Shown here: positions 1 to 5,342 of the stretch, one piece after another
Layout of the letters: the number at the start of each line of letters is the position of its first letter
How positions within the stretch are numbered: position 1 is the first letter of the stretch
NCBI GenBank assembly: GCA_900554165.1
Contig: USGR01000062.1
Location: 1-6,139 of the forward strand
Reading direction: 5' to 3'
Origin: an uncultured Oscillospiraceae bacterium
Lineage (GTDB): Bacteria; Bacillota_A; Clostridia; Oscillospirales; Acutalibacteraceae
Length of the DNA stretch: 6,139 nucleotides
Position numbers and translations under genes: made by a program
The notes under the pieces: model-generated
Told to the model about the DNA's origin: nothing
Seen by the model: only the letters and a program-made list of their open reading frames with translations
The model's database searches: none

Positions 1-257
1 GACTTTTTAAGTCCGTTCATAAACGTAGAATAATTCATGCCGTTAAGCTTGGCAGCGGCAGAAATACGTGTAATCCACAGTCTGCGGAAATCACGTTTCT
101 TCTGGCGACGGCCTATATAGGCATACTGTCCTGATTTCATGACAGCTTCTTTTGCTGTCTTAAACAGTCTGCTCTTCGCGCCAAAATAACCTTTGGCGAG
201 CTTTAGAGTCTTCTTCCTTCTTTTACGAGTCATCATCGCGCCCTTTACACGAGCCAT
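1..257 (-). CDS. rplT: 50S ribosomal protein L20, 3' end cut by window
   Basis: L20 is a large-subunit protein that binds 23S rRNA early in 50S assembly and, in this operon type, also acts as the autogenous repressor. The visible 85 codons begin [16 protein letters not shown] and continue through [10 protein letters not shown], a [18 protein letters not shown] block and NGLKK, which match L20 closely along the length. The family is about 117-119 residues, so roughly the last 33 lie outside the window. The ATG at 257 is preceded by GGAGGT (271 to 266) with an 8-nt gap, which fixes the start. It is the third gene of infC-rpmI-rplT, 37 nt after rpmI, with no promoter or terminator visible between them. 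The highly basic composition is normal for the family. Identification is near certain. Confidence 0.97.
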   Translation of the reverse strand, partial: MARVKGAMMTRKRRKKTLKLAKGYFGAKSRLFKTAKEAVMKSGQYAYIGRRQKKRDFRRLWITRISAAAKLNGMNYSTFMNGLKK

Positions 258-294
258 ATCTATATACCTCCGTTTATTCGAGTATTAAGTAAAA

Positions 295-492
295 TTATTT
301 TACGCGAAGCAAACGCTTTGCTCTTCCGATATCTGCAGATGTCGCATATCCGCCCTTGCGCAGATTTCTCTTACGCTTTGGGCTTTTTTTCGTGAGTATA
401 TGTGATTTGTAGCCGTGAGCGCGCTTTACTTTGCCGTTCTTTGTGAGCTTAAAACGCTTCTTTGAACTGCTGTGGGTTTTCATCTTGGGCAT
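295..492 (-). CDS. rpmI: 50S ribosomal protein L35
   Basis: L35 is a small, very basic 65-residue protein of the large ribosomal subunit, and this reading frame is exactly family length. It begins [17 protein letters not shown], followed by [18 protein letters not shown] and a basic KRKRNLRKG stretch, all characteristic of L35. The ATG at 492 is chosen over the internal ATG at 483 because AAGGAGGA (508 to 501) sits 8 nt upstream and because L35 proteins normally start MPKMKT. It lies 31 nt after infC and 37 nt before rplT in the classical infC-rpmI-rplT order and is presumably cotranscribed and controlled by the leader upstream of infC. Confidence 0.98.
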   Translation of the reverse strand: MPKMKTHSSSKKRFKLTKNGKVKRAHGYKSHILTKKSPKRKRNLRKGGYATSADIGRAKRLLRVK

Positions 493-523
493 TTGTCGTT
501 TCCTCCTTGATTTACCTTAAAGG

Positions 524-1045
524 TTATTTCGCCGATTTTGGCGCCAAAAACATCAGCATCTGACGTCCGTCAAGCTTTGGCTGACGCTCTATAACGCCGC
601 ACTCATCCAAAAGCTCGGCAAAATCCTTCATTATTTTATTACCTATCTCAGGATGTCCCATTTCTCTTCCCCTGAAACGGATAGATACCTTTACCTTGTC
701 GCCGCCGGCAAGGAATTTCTTCGCATGCCCGGCCTTTGTTTCAAAGTCGTGCTTGTCTATATTTAACGACAAGCGCACTTCCTTAACGTCCGCCACCTTC
801 TGATTCTTGCGGGCTTCCCTTTCACGCTTGGCCTGCTCAAATCTGTACTTGCCATAGTCCATTATCTTGCAGACCGGCGGTGTTGCCTGAGGCGCTATCT
901 TTACAAGATCAAGATCCTTCGACAAGGCTATCTCCAGCGCTTTCGCCGCCGACATTATGCCGAGCTGTTCGCCGTCATCGCCTATTACCCTTATCTCCTT
1001 GTCGGTTATTTCCTCATTCATGGCGGCTTCTTTCTTTTTAGCTAT
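524..1045 (-). CDS. infC: Translation initiation factor IF-3, AUA start
   Basis: IF-3 binds the 30S subunit, keeps it apart from 50S and proofreads start-codon and initiator-tRNA pairing. With the start chosen here the protein has 173 residues, the usual IF-3 size. The N-terminal domain runs from NEEITDKEIRVIG (about residues 10-22) to the signature KIMDYGKYRFEQAKRERE (about 60-77). A lysine/arginine-rich linker follows, then the C-terminal domain with FRGREMGHPE (about 124-133). I chose ATA at 1045-1043 because GGGAGGTG (1060 to 1053) lies 7 nt upstream and because infC genes typically use a rare start codon (AUU and similar) as an autoregulatory device sensed by IF-3. The in-frame ATG at 1081 would add 12 residues but lies inside the leader terminator hairpin. 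The ATG at 1021 would give 165 residues and lacks a comparable ribosome binding site. Product identity is near certain; the exact start is strongly supported but not proven. Confidence 0.95.
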   Translation of the reverse strand: MAKKKEAAMNEEITDKEIRVIGDDGEQLGIMSAAKALEIALSKDLDLVKIAPQATPPVCKIMDYGKYRFEQAKREREARKNQKVADVKEVRLSLNIDKHDFETKAGHAKKFLAGGDKVKVSIRFRGREMGHPEIGNKIMKDFAELLDECGVIERQPKLDGRQMLMFLAPKSAK

Positions 1046-1052
1046 CTCAAAA

Positions 1053-1060
1053 CACCTCCC
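1053..1060 (-). promoter_or_regulatory. Shine-Dalgarno that decides the infC start
   Basis: On the minus strand the sequence is GGGAGGTG, 7 nt before the ATA codon at 1045. No ATG, GTG or TTG lies at proper spacing downstream of it. It begins immediately after the T-run of the leader terminator, so terminated transcripts would lack it altogether. Confidence 0.85.
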
Positions 1061-1095
1061 AAAAAATAAAAAGGAACACATATTATGCGCTCCCT
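1061..1095 (-). terminator. Attenuator (intrinsic terminator) in the infC leader
   Basis: Read on the minus strand, AGGGAGCGCA (1095 to 1086) pairs with TGTGTTCCTT (1080 to 1071) in ten consecutive pairs. Three of these are G-U. The loop is TAATA. The stem is followed by TTTATTTTTT (1070 to 1061), a terminator-like U-tract. The 5' arm and loop overlap the 3' strand of the long-range leader stem (1092 to 1082), so the two structures cannot coexist. This is the layout expected for transcription attenuation. The wobble pairs make the hairpin only moderately stable, so its efficiency is uncertain. Confidence 0.75.
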
Positions 1096-1207
1096 AATCT
1101 CTACCCAATCCAAAAACAACGTCGCAAAAAGTCCGCTTGGATTTGTAAACTATTGACCCTTTAAGCCTGCGCCAAAGGGTGAGAACGCATAATTCTTCTT
1201 TATTGTC
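1061..1207 (-). promoter_or_regulatory. L20-type autoregulatory leader of infC-rpmI-rplT
   Basis: The untranslated leader runs from the predicted transcription start near 1207 to the infC ribosome binding site. Three helices can be read on the minus strand. A closing stem pairs ATTATGCG (1193-1186) with CGCATAAT (1089-1082), extended across a TT bulge by CTC/GAG (1183-1181 with 1092-1090). Inside it are hairpin ACCCTTT/AAAGGGT (1180-1174 with 1162-1156, 11-nt loop) and hairpin AATCCAA/TTGGATT (1143-1137 with 1113-1107, 23-nt loop). The 3' strand of the closing stem is also the 5' arm of the terminator at 1061-1095. Position and architecture match the known L20 leader family of Firmicutes, in which L20 represses its own operon by premature termination. 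Which fold L20 stabilises here cannot be told from sequence. Formal family membership is inferred. Confidence 0.8.
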
Positions 1208-1213
1208 TTATAG

Positions 1214-1242
1214 ATTTTACCATACACAGGAATATATGTCAA
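1214..1242 (-). promoter_or_regulatory. Sigma-A-type promoter of infC-rpmI-rplT
   Basis: On the minus strand a perfect -35 TTGACA (1242 to 1237) is followed after 17 nt by TAAAAT (1219 to 1214). A TG one base upstream of the -10 gives an extended -10. Transcription should begin near 1207, at the start of the structured leader. This is the strongest promoter match in the window, as expected for a translation operon. Confidence 0.85.
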
Positions 1243-1252
1243 CATTTATTTG

Positions 1253-1277
1253 CCATGCAATAATAAGCATTGCTTGG
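1253..1277. repeat. Short inverted repeat upstream of the infC promoter
   Basis: CCATGCAAT (1253-1261) and ATTGCTTGG (1269-1277) are complementary except for one T-T mismatch, with a 7-nt spacer. The repeat lies 11 bp upstream of the infC -35 box, within the 110-bp gap after bioY. No T-run follows on either strand, so it is not a convincing terminator. It could be an operator or chance. Confidence 0.35.
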
Positions 1278-1352
1278 ACTTATGTTATTGATATGCTTTT
1301 GAATTTCCGCTACCTGCATAAACCGACATATCTATAGCCGTTGAAAATAATA

Positions 1353-1973
1353 TTATATTTTCCTGCGGTGAAAAGCAGATATTTTCCCGACAGCCCGCTC
1401 AAAGGCGCGGCAGAAAAGCATTGCTATAATAATTTTAGCAGCGTCTATCACAGTATACGCTATTATATTCGCTATGAAGTTAAACAAGAACCCAGTGCCG
1501 TTATAAAAGGACATGCTCACAGCGCCACAAGCGTAGTCAAGCATTAATCCTATAACGCCCGCCGCTATAAAGCCGGCCGATTTTATAAACGCCGTACCTT
1601 TGTTAAGTTTTGTTTTGGAGGTCTCCATCCTTGGCTCAATATAATCTTTATAAAGGCCTATCGTAATTGCCAGAAACACCCAGCCTATTATAAATCCGCC
1701 GGACGGCCGCGCAAAAGCGCCAACTCCGCCGGCAAACCCCGACATCATCGGCAATCCGACAAGCGTCAGAGCATATACCACACCCAGCGTAATAAGCGAG
1801 CCCTTTGTGCCTAAAACCGCCGCCATCAGCGCGACAATCAATATCTGAAAAGTCACCGGCACGCCGGGAAGTATATATACCGGCGGTATTATATTGCTGC
1901 TGACAAAAAACATCGCAGCAAACACAGCTCCCACCGCCATAAAGGCTGTTTTGCTCATGCCGGTCTTGCTCAT
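1353..1973 (-). CDS. bioY: BioY family biotin ECF transporter S component
   Basis: BioY is the membrane-embedded substrate-binding subunit of the biotin energy-coupling-factor transporter. It imports biotin, usually with the shared EcfT and EcfA/A' ATPases, none of which is in this window. The 206-residue protein is hydrophobic with about six membrane segments. It shows the BioY hallmarks: PVTFQ (39-43) after an early loop, LVGLPMMSGFAGGVGAF (71-87), RPSGGFIIG (89-97, the family's PTGGY-like loop) and a C-terminal VIDAAK (175-180) before the last helix. AAAGGAGGGG (1988 to 1979) lies 5 nt before the ATG at 1973, supporting this start over the Met at residue 6. The ATG overlaps the stop of the carboxypeptidase gene by 4 nt, so translation is probably coupled. 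No BirA-like operator or clear terminator is visible around it. Confidence 0.92.
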   Translation of the reverse strand: MSKTGMSKTAFMAVGAVFAAMFFVSSNIIPPVYILPGVPVTFQILIVALMAAVLGTKGSLITLGVVYALTLVGLPMMSGFAGGVGAFARPSGGFIIGWVFLAITIGLYKDYIEPRMETSKTKLNKGTAFIKSAGFIAAGVIGLMLDYACGAVSMSFYNGTGFLFNFIANIIAYTVIDAAKIIIAMLFCRAFERAVGKISAFHRRKI

Positions 1974-2932
1974 TTATTCCCCTCCTTTAAATAGTCGACA
2001 TACTCTTCAAGGCACATGTTAAGCTCGTTCATGCGCTTTGCATGCTCAGCGCCGACAAACCTGTAATGCCATGCTTCCGGTATTATTCCAGTTATATCCT
2101 GCTTGTCCTTGGGATATCTGTTTACAAAGCCGTATTTTTCTGCATTTGCTTTAAGCCATTTATCCTGAACAGTGCCCTCAAACCACGACTCCGCCAGATT
2201 AAAGTCTACAGCCAGTCCGGTATGATGCTCTCCCGTTCCCGGACGCGTCACTTCTGTGGCCGCCTTTTCCTCTGCTTCTTCTCTCGAAAGCGACGGATTT
2301 TCCAGCAATACGCGCCTTACCTTGTCGTCAAACAGCTCCTGCTGTCTTTGAACCGTGCGGTATGACGATATTACCGTAAGAGTAACCCCGTCCTCTGCAG
2401 CAGCTTCTATCATATCCTCAAGAGCATCAATTGCACGGCTGTCGAATTTCATATTGCTGTACGCAGCATAAGTTTGCGTAATCGTCGAAAGCGGCGGGTC
2501 AAAGCCGTCCTCTAACGGACTTTTTACACTTACTATTTTTAAATACCATTCATTCCATGGCTCATCAGATTCACCTACCGCATAGCGCGAATCTATTCCG
2601 TCAGCGTTTGACGACTCAGGCGTCGATGACGGTGCAGTTGTGGATGTGTTATCAGCAACTGACGATGTGCCGTCTGTACCTGACTGCGCACCTCCAGCAG
2701 TGCCGTCAGACTGCACGCTTGACTCTGACGATATGCTGGATACAGGCGCCGGATTATCATCTGAAGAGATAACCTTTGCCAAAAGTATCGCGCCTATTAT
2801 AACTATAATAAGCAGCAATATTATTATAATTATAGGTATAATTTTGTTTTTGTTCGAGCGTCCCCTTCTGTGCTGCGGCCGCCGGTTTGAAAAGTGATAT
2901 TCCCTAACAGAATCTCTGTATTTGTCTTCCAT
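1970..2932 (-). CDS. Membrane-anchored VanY-type D-Ala-D-Ala carboxypeptidase (M15B)
   Basis: This is a predicted zinc D,D-carboxypeptidase that trims the terminal D-alanine from peptidoglycan stem peptides outside the cell. From the ATG at 2932 it has 320 residues. These comprise a basic cytoplasmic N-terminus (1-30), one membrane helix rich in Ile/Leu (31-52) and a Ser/Thr/Gly/Asp-rich low-complexity linker (about 56-112). The M15B catalytic domain then runs to the end. Its motifs are SSYRT (189-193), EHHTGLAVD (235-243, giving zinc ligands H236 and D243) and EAWHYRFVG (286-294, catalytic E286 and zinc ligand H289), so the site appears intact. The start at 2932 is preferred to the ATG at 2989 because GAGGT (2943 to 2939) precedes it by 6 nt and the longer form would overlap the upstream gene by 47 nt. 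It starts 10 nt after that gene's stop. The exact substrate (D,D- or L,D-bond) is inferred from the family. Confidence 0.9.
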   Translation of the reverse strand: MEDKYRDSVREYHFSNRRPQHRRGRSNKNKIIPIIIIILLLIIVIIGAILLAKVISSDDNPAPVSSISSESSVQSDGTAGGAQSGTDGTSSVADNTSTTAPSSTPESSNADGIDSRYAVGESDEPWNEWYLKIVSVKSPLEDGFDPPLSTITQTYAAYSNMKFDSRAIDALEDMIEAAAEDGVTLTVISSYRTVQRQQELFDDKVRRVLLENPSLSREEAEEKAATEVTRPGTGEHHTGLAVDFNLAESWFEGTVQDKWLKANAEKYGFVNRYPKDKQDITGIIPEAWHYRFVGAEHAKRMNELNMCLEEYVDYLKEGNK

Positions 2933-2942
2933 GTCTTTACCT

Positions 2943-3173
2943 CTATCTTTCAATAAACGGAGCGAGCTTTTCAGCAAGCGTATCATCACTGTCGGTGTTT
3001 GCCAGCAGCGTCATTGGATTCGAATGATCAAGGCAATATACGCCCAGCGTAGATTTAGCGTTTACCTTACTGTTACCCGAAACCAAAAATATATCGTAAT
3101 CGCAGTCCTTAATAGCTTCGGAAAACACTTCTATGTCATCATAATTTTTTAATATGATTTTTAATTCTATCAC
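2943..3173 (-). CDS. HPr-like protein without the phospho-histidine, GTG start
   Basis: The small protein (76 residues) resembles the HPr phosphocarrier fold. MIELKIILKN (1-10) would be the first strand, LVSGNSKVNAKSTLGVY (30-46) matches the HPr segment leading into the regulatory Ser-46 region (here S41 in KSTLGV), and the rest keeps HPr length. The active-site His-15 of true HPr has no counterpart: the only histidine is H50. It therefore probably cannot relay phosphate from PTS enzyme I. I infer a regulatory or unrelated role, as for other HPr-like proteins of Clostridia. AGGAG (3187 to 3183) lies 9 nt before the GTG at 3173 and directly touches the TTG at 3182, so the GTG is the start. It is first in an operon with the carboxypeptidase and bioY. 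The family call is moderate because the sequence is short and divergent. Confidence 0.75.
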   Translation of the reverse strand: MIELKIILKNYDDIEVFSEAIKDCDYDIFLVSGNSKVNAKSTLGVYCLDHSNPMTLLANTDSDDTLAEKLAPFIER

Positions 3174-3182
3174 AAAAACCAA

Positions 3183-3187
3183 CTCCT
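3183..3187 (-). promoter_or_regulatory. Shine-Dalgarno fixing the GTG start of the HPr-like gene
   Basis: AGGAG on the minus strand lies 9 nt before the GTG at 3173. The more upstream TTG at 3182 abuts it with no spacing and could not be used with this site. Confidence 0.7.
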
Positions 3188-3213
3188 GTTTTTGGGTAAA
3201 AATTATAACTGTA

Positions 3214-3242
3214 TTGTAAAATTCACCAGCTTATTATATAAT
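3214..3242 (+). promoter_or_regulatory. Promoter of mtaB
   Basis: TTGTAA (3214-3219), a 17-bp spacer and a perfect TATAAT (3237-3242) predict a start near 3249, leaving about 59 nt of leader before the mtaB ATG. The -10 box shares the palindrome ATTATATAAT (3233-3242) with the divergent promoter. Confidence 0.7.
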
Positions 3243-3261
3243 AGTCACTGCAAAAAATCAA
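3233..3261 (-). promoter_or_regulatory. Promoter of the HPr-like/carboxypeptidase/bioY operon
   Basis: On the minus strand TTGATT (3261 to 3256) is followed after 17 nt by a perfect TATAAT (3238 to 3233), predicting a start near 3226 and a 5' leader of about 50 nt. A second TATAAT (3207 to 3202) lies closer to the gene but has only GCTGGT at -35 distance, so it is the weaker candidate. The -10 box overlaps that of the opposite promoter. Confidence 0.65.
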
Positions 3262-3307
3262 GGCGGCAAAAACATCGGATTTTCTTCCCACAGGAGTATG
3301 AATAATT

Positions 3308-4672
3308 ATGAAAGCAGCTATATATACGCTCGGGTGCCGGGTCAATCAATATGAATCAAGTGCTATGGCACAACTGCTAAAACAAAATGGATACAAAATC
3401 GTTCCCCTTTCTCAGTCTCCCGACGTTATTATAATAAATTCCTGCACCGTAACCGCTGAAAGCGACAGAAAATCGCGTCAGCATCTGCGCTCAATAAGGC
3501 AAAATAATCCTGACGCTGTTATTGTGCTGGCGGGCTGCATGCCGCAGGCCTTTCCTGAAAAGGCCGCCGATTTAAGCGAAGCGGATATTATTTTGGGCAA
3601 CTCACATTATAATAAACTATGTGACGCAATAAACGAATATATGCATAGGCGCTCACCAATAATCATGATAAGCGAACACAACAGCGGCGAAAAATTTATG
3701 ACTTTGCCGCACTGCACATTTGGCGAAAAGACCCGCGCATATATAAAAATTGAGGACGGATGCGACAGGTTCTGCACCTACTGCATAATTCCAAAAGCGA
3801 GGGGGCGCGTGCGCTCAAAAAGCCTTGTCGATATTGCTAATGAAGCTGAATATCTTGCGGAGCACGGCTACTGCGACATAACGCTTACCGGCATTAATCT
3901 TACGGCGTTTGGAAAAGAAAACGGCCTGAATATCTGCGATGCAGTTGAGTGCGTATCTAAGATAAGCGGAATAAAAAGAATACGGTTCGGCTCACTTGAA
4001 CCTGATGATTTCGACGATACACTTATATCGCGGCTTGCTCAAAACGAGAAGCTCTGTCCGCATTTTCATCTATCGCTGCAGTCCGGCTGCGACAGGGTGC
4101 TAAGGCGCATGAACAGGCACTATGATACATCATTTTACCGCTCGCTTTGCGAAAAGCTCCGAAACGCCTTTGCCGATTGCTCTATAACCACCGACGTAAT
4201 GGTAGGTTTTCCGGGTGAAAGCAAGCAGGATTTTGAGGACTCCTTAAGCTTTGTAAAAGATATAGGGTTTATGAGCGCGCATGTCTTTGCATACTCACGG
4301 CGCGGCGGCACGCCGGCGGCAGAAATGGAGCAGCAGGTGAAAAGTGCCGAAAAGGCGCGCCGCAGTCGGCTGATGATAGCTGCGACACACGAAAGCAGAG
4401 ACGCTTTTCTATCTAAAATGGTAGGCAATACATATGAGGTTCTTGCTGAAAGTCGTCTTGATGGCAAGGATGCAGACAGCTTGGCTGAATTTTTTATCGG
4501 CGCGGCTCATGAATCATTATACAGCAATGAAAAAAGCGCGTATATTTACTCCGGCCTTACATCAAATTATGCAGACGTCCGTTTTCTATCAAGCAGTGAT
4601 ATCCACGGCCGGCTGGTTAATGTAAAAATCATCGGCCTTAAAGACGGCTGCCTTATCGGCATGCTGGCGTAA
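3308..4672 (+). CDS. mtaB: tRNA (t6A37) methylthiotransferase MtaB
   Basis: MtaB converts t6A at position 37 of ANN-decoding tRNAs to ms2t6A, using two 4Fe-4S clusters and S-adenosylmethionine. The 454-residue protein has the three family domains. The N-terminal methylthiotransferase domain carries cluster cysteines C10 (TLGCRVNQYES), C46 (NSCTVTA) and C77 (AGCMPQ). The radical SAM domain has the CxxxCxxC triad C152/C156/C159 in GCDRFCTYCIIPKARGRVRS, with LSLQSGCDRVLRRMNR and TDVMVGFPGE further on. A C-terminal TRAM-like RNA-binding domain starts at about 372. The TLGCRVNQYES and CIIPKARGRVRS motifs favour MtaB (YqeV type) over MiaB and RimO. The ATG at 3308 is preceded by AGGAG (3292-3296) at a rather long 11 nt; the nearer ATG at 3298 is out of frame and soon stops. 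It is transcribed from its own promoter, divergent from the HPr-like operon. Confidence 0.95.
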   Translation: MKAAIYTLGCRVNQYESSAMAQLLKQNGYKIVPLSQSPDVIIINSCTVTAESDRKSRQHLRSIRQNNPDAVIVLAGCMPQAFPEKAADLSEADIILGNSHYNKLCDAINEYMHRRSPIIMISEHNSGEKFMTLPHCTFGEKTRAYIKIEDGCDRFCTYCIIPKARGRVRSKSLVDIANEAEYLAEHGYCDITLTGINLTAFGKENGLNICDAVECVSKISGIKRIRFGSLEPDDFDDTLISRLAQNEKLCPHFHLSLQSGCDRVLRRMNRHYDTSFYRSLCEKLRNAFADCSITTDVMVGFPGESKQDFEDSLSFVKDIGFMSAHVFAYSRRGGTPAAEMEQQVKSAEKARRSRLMIAATHESRDAFLSKMVGNTYEVLAESRLDGKDADSLAEFFIGAAHESLYSNEKSAYIYSGLTSNYADVRFLSSSDIHGRLVNVKIIGLKDGCLIGMLA

Positions 4673-4705
4673 TTTCACATCGCTAAAAAATGAGCTCAAC
4701 GCATT

Positions 4706-4912
4706 GTGTACGAAGGCTATAAAGCTGATGATTGCCGTCAAATTACTCAAATAATGGAAAAATCGCTTCCTCTTGATTTATGCCCGTCGTCCTCATTGCT
4801 TGCCCTTGTGCAGGACGGCGACGCTGCCGACGTTGCCGGCAGCTTTCAGCTTAAGATTTTTACGGAAATCTTTGCTGCTTATGCCAAAGCTTTATTTGTG
4901 ATTAAGCGTTAA
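4706..4912 (+). CDS. Unrecognised short reading frame after mtaB, possibly a remnant
   Basis: A 68-residue frame lies between mtaB and the terminator and ends 1 nt before it. I do not recognise it. Codon use (GCC, GGC, CTT, GAC) and the amphipathic composition look like real protein, for example IMEKSLPLDLCPSSSLLAL and FQLKIFTEIFAAYAKAL. However, the only start is a GTG without a Shine-Dalgarno. An ATG at 4754 also lacks one. The frame is the same as that of mtaB and stays open back to a TGA at 4691, 19 nt after the mtaB stop. It may be the tail of a lost downstream gene, a weakly translated small protein, or chance. No signal peptide or clear membrane segment is visible. Confidence 0.3.
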   Translation: MYEGYKADDCRQITQIMEKSLPLDLCPSSSLLALVQDGDAADVAGSFQLKIFTEIFAAYAKALFVIKR

Positions 4913-4913
4913 C

Positions 4914-4946
4914 AAAAAGCATTCTGCTGTTTGAAGAATGCTTTTT
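4914..4946. terminator. Strong bidirectional intrinsic terminator
   Basis: AAAAAGCATTCT (4914-4925) and AGAATGCTTTTT (4935-4946) form a perfect 12-bp stem with a 9-nt loop. The T-run on the plus strand ends mtaB and its trailing frame. The A-run at the other side gives an equivalent T-run on the minus strand for transcripts coming from mgtA. The position between two convergent transcription units fits this double use. Confidence 0.9.
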
Positions 4947-5049
4947 GATGTATTAACAGTAATATAAAAACAATGGTTTTATGGTTATCGCAAATGAGCT
5001 TAAAAAATACAAGTCTAAATATTGTGTAAAAAGCATCTGATATAAACGC
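4947..5049. other. AT-rich spacer, nothing recognised
   Basis: About 100 bp between the bidirectional terminator and the coding remnant. It is clearly AT-richer than its surroundings and has no coding-like frame of note, no ribosome binding site and no convincing hairpin. Reading frames crossing it have a composition typical of translated AT-rich DNA. Confidence 0.5.
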
Positions 5050-5319
5050 TCAAAATCCGGCAGGCATGAAATCTTCCCTGCCGCTGTGCCCAAGCTGCCA
5101 CACATATCCCGACCTGGTATTTTCTGCAACGGTTTCTGGGTTTCTGAACATAACATCCGTCTTATACCTCTGTCACGCCGAAACGCTCGATAAGCCGCTG
5201 CGCCGTCTTGGGTGCGGCAATGCACCGCGGCCTGGCAGTTTCAATCGTCCATATCCGCTCAAAAGCAAGCTCAAACAATTGAGCGTATGAAAACTATTGA
5301 TTTCAAAATTGTCGGTCAT
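5050..5319 (-). pseudogene. Frameshifted coding remnant of unknown family next to mgtA
   Basis: Three protein-like stretches follow one another on the minus strand, in changing frames. The first starts at ATG 5319 (MTDNFEINSF). The second (5293-5162, 43 codons) includes FERIWTIETARPRC and QRLIERFGVTE. The third (5172-5050, 40 codons) includes TDVMFRNPETVAENTRSGY and GREDFMPAGF. The first and third share a frame and the middle one is shifted, so two compensating single-base indels would restore one reading frame of roughly 90 residues. One is near 5294. The other is near 5164, where removing one G from GAGGTATAAG joins FGVTE to YKTDVMF. I do not recognise the family. It starts 23 nt after the mgtA stop, so it may once have been cotranscribed with mgtA. 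Sequencing error is an alternative to true decay. Confidence 0.45.
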
Positions 5320-5342
5320 TTGCGGCGTCTTCCCTATTTTCT

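Noticed and set aside
1046..1081. N-terminal extension of IF-3 from the ATG at 1081
   Set aside because: The ATG lies in the terminator hairpin, and the extension (MCSFLFFGRCFE) is the translation of the hairpin arm, T-run and Shine-Dalgarno. AGGGAG 8 nt upstream is a possible weak ribosome binding site, so it is not entirely excluded.
2933..2989. Longer form of the carboxypeptidase from the ATG at 2989
   Set aside because: It would overlap the HPr-like gene by 47 nt, while the ATG at 2932 has a GAGGT at good spacing and follows that gene's stop by 10 nt.
3174..3182. TTG start of the HPr-like gene at 3182
   Set aside because: The AGGAG touches the TTG with no spacing; the GTG at 3173 is 9 nt away and gives a normal first strand MIELKIIL.
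3298..3352. ATG at 3298 upstream of mtaB as start or leader peptide
   Set aside because: It is out of frame with mtaB, lies 1 nt from the AGGAG, and its frame ends in TGA after about 18 codons overlapping mtaB.
4135..4467. 110-residue minus-strand frame within mtaB
   Set aside because: It is a shadow of the mtaB radical SAM region; mtaB is unambiguous on the other strand.
5058..5083. Hairpin CGGCAGG/CCTGCCG as an mgtA terminator
   Set aside because: It has a 7-bp stem and 12-nt loop but only GATTTTGAG follows on the minus strand, and it falls inside the coding-like remnant. The perfect hairpin at 4914-4946 is far better.
4953..5225. 90-residue minus-strand frame between the terminator and mgtA
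   Set aside because: In the part overlapping the remnant, the other two frames give much more protein-like sequence. Its C-terminal part is just translated AT-rich spacer, and it has no ribosome binding site.
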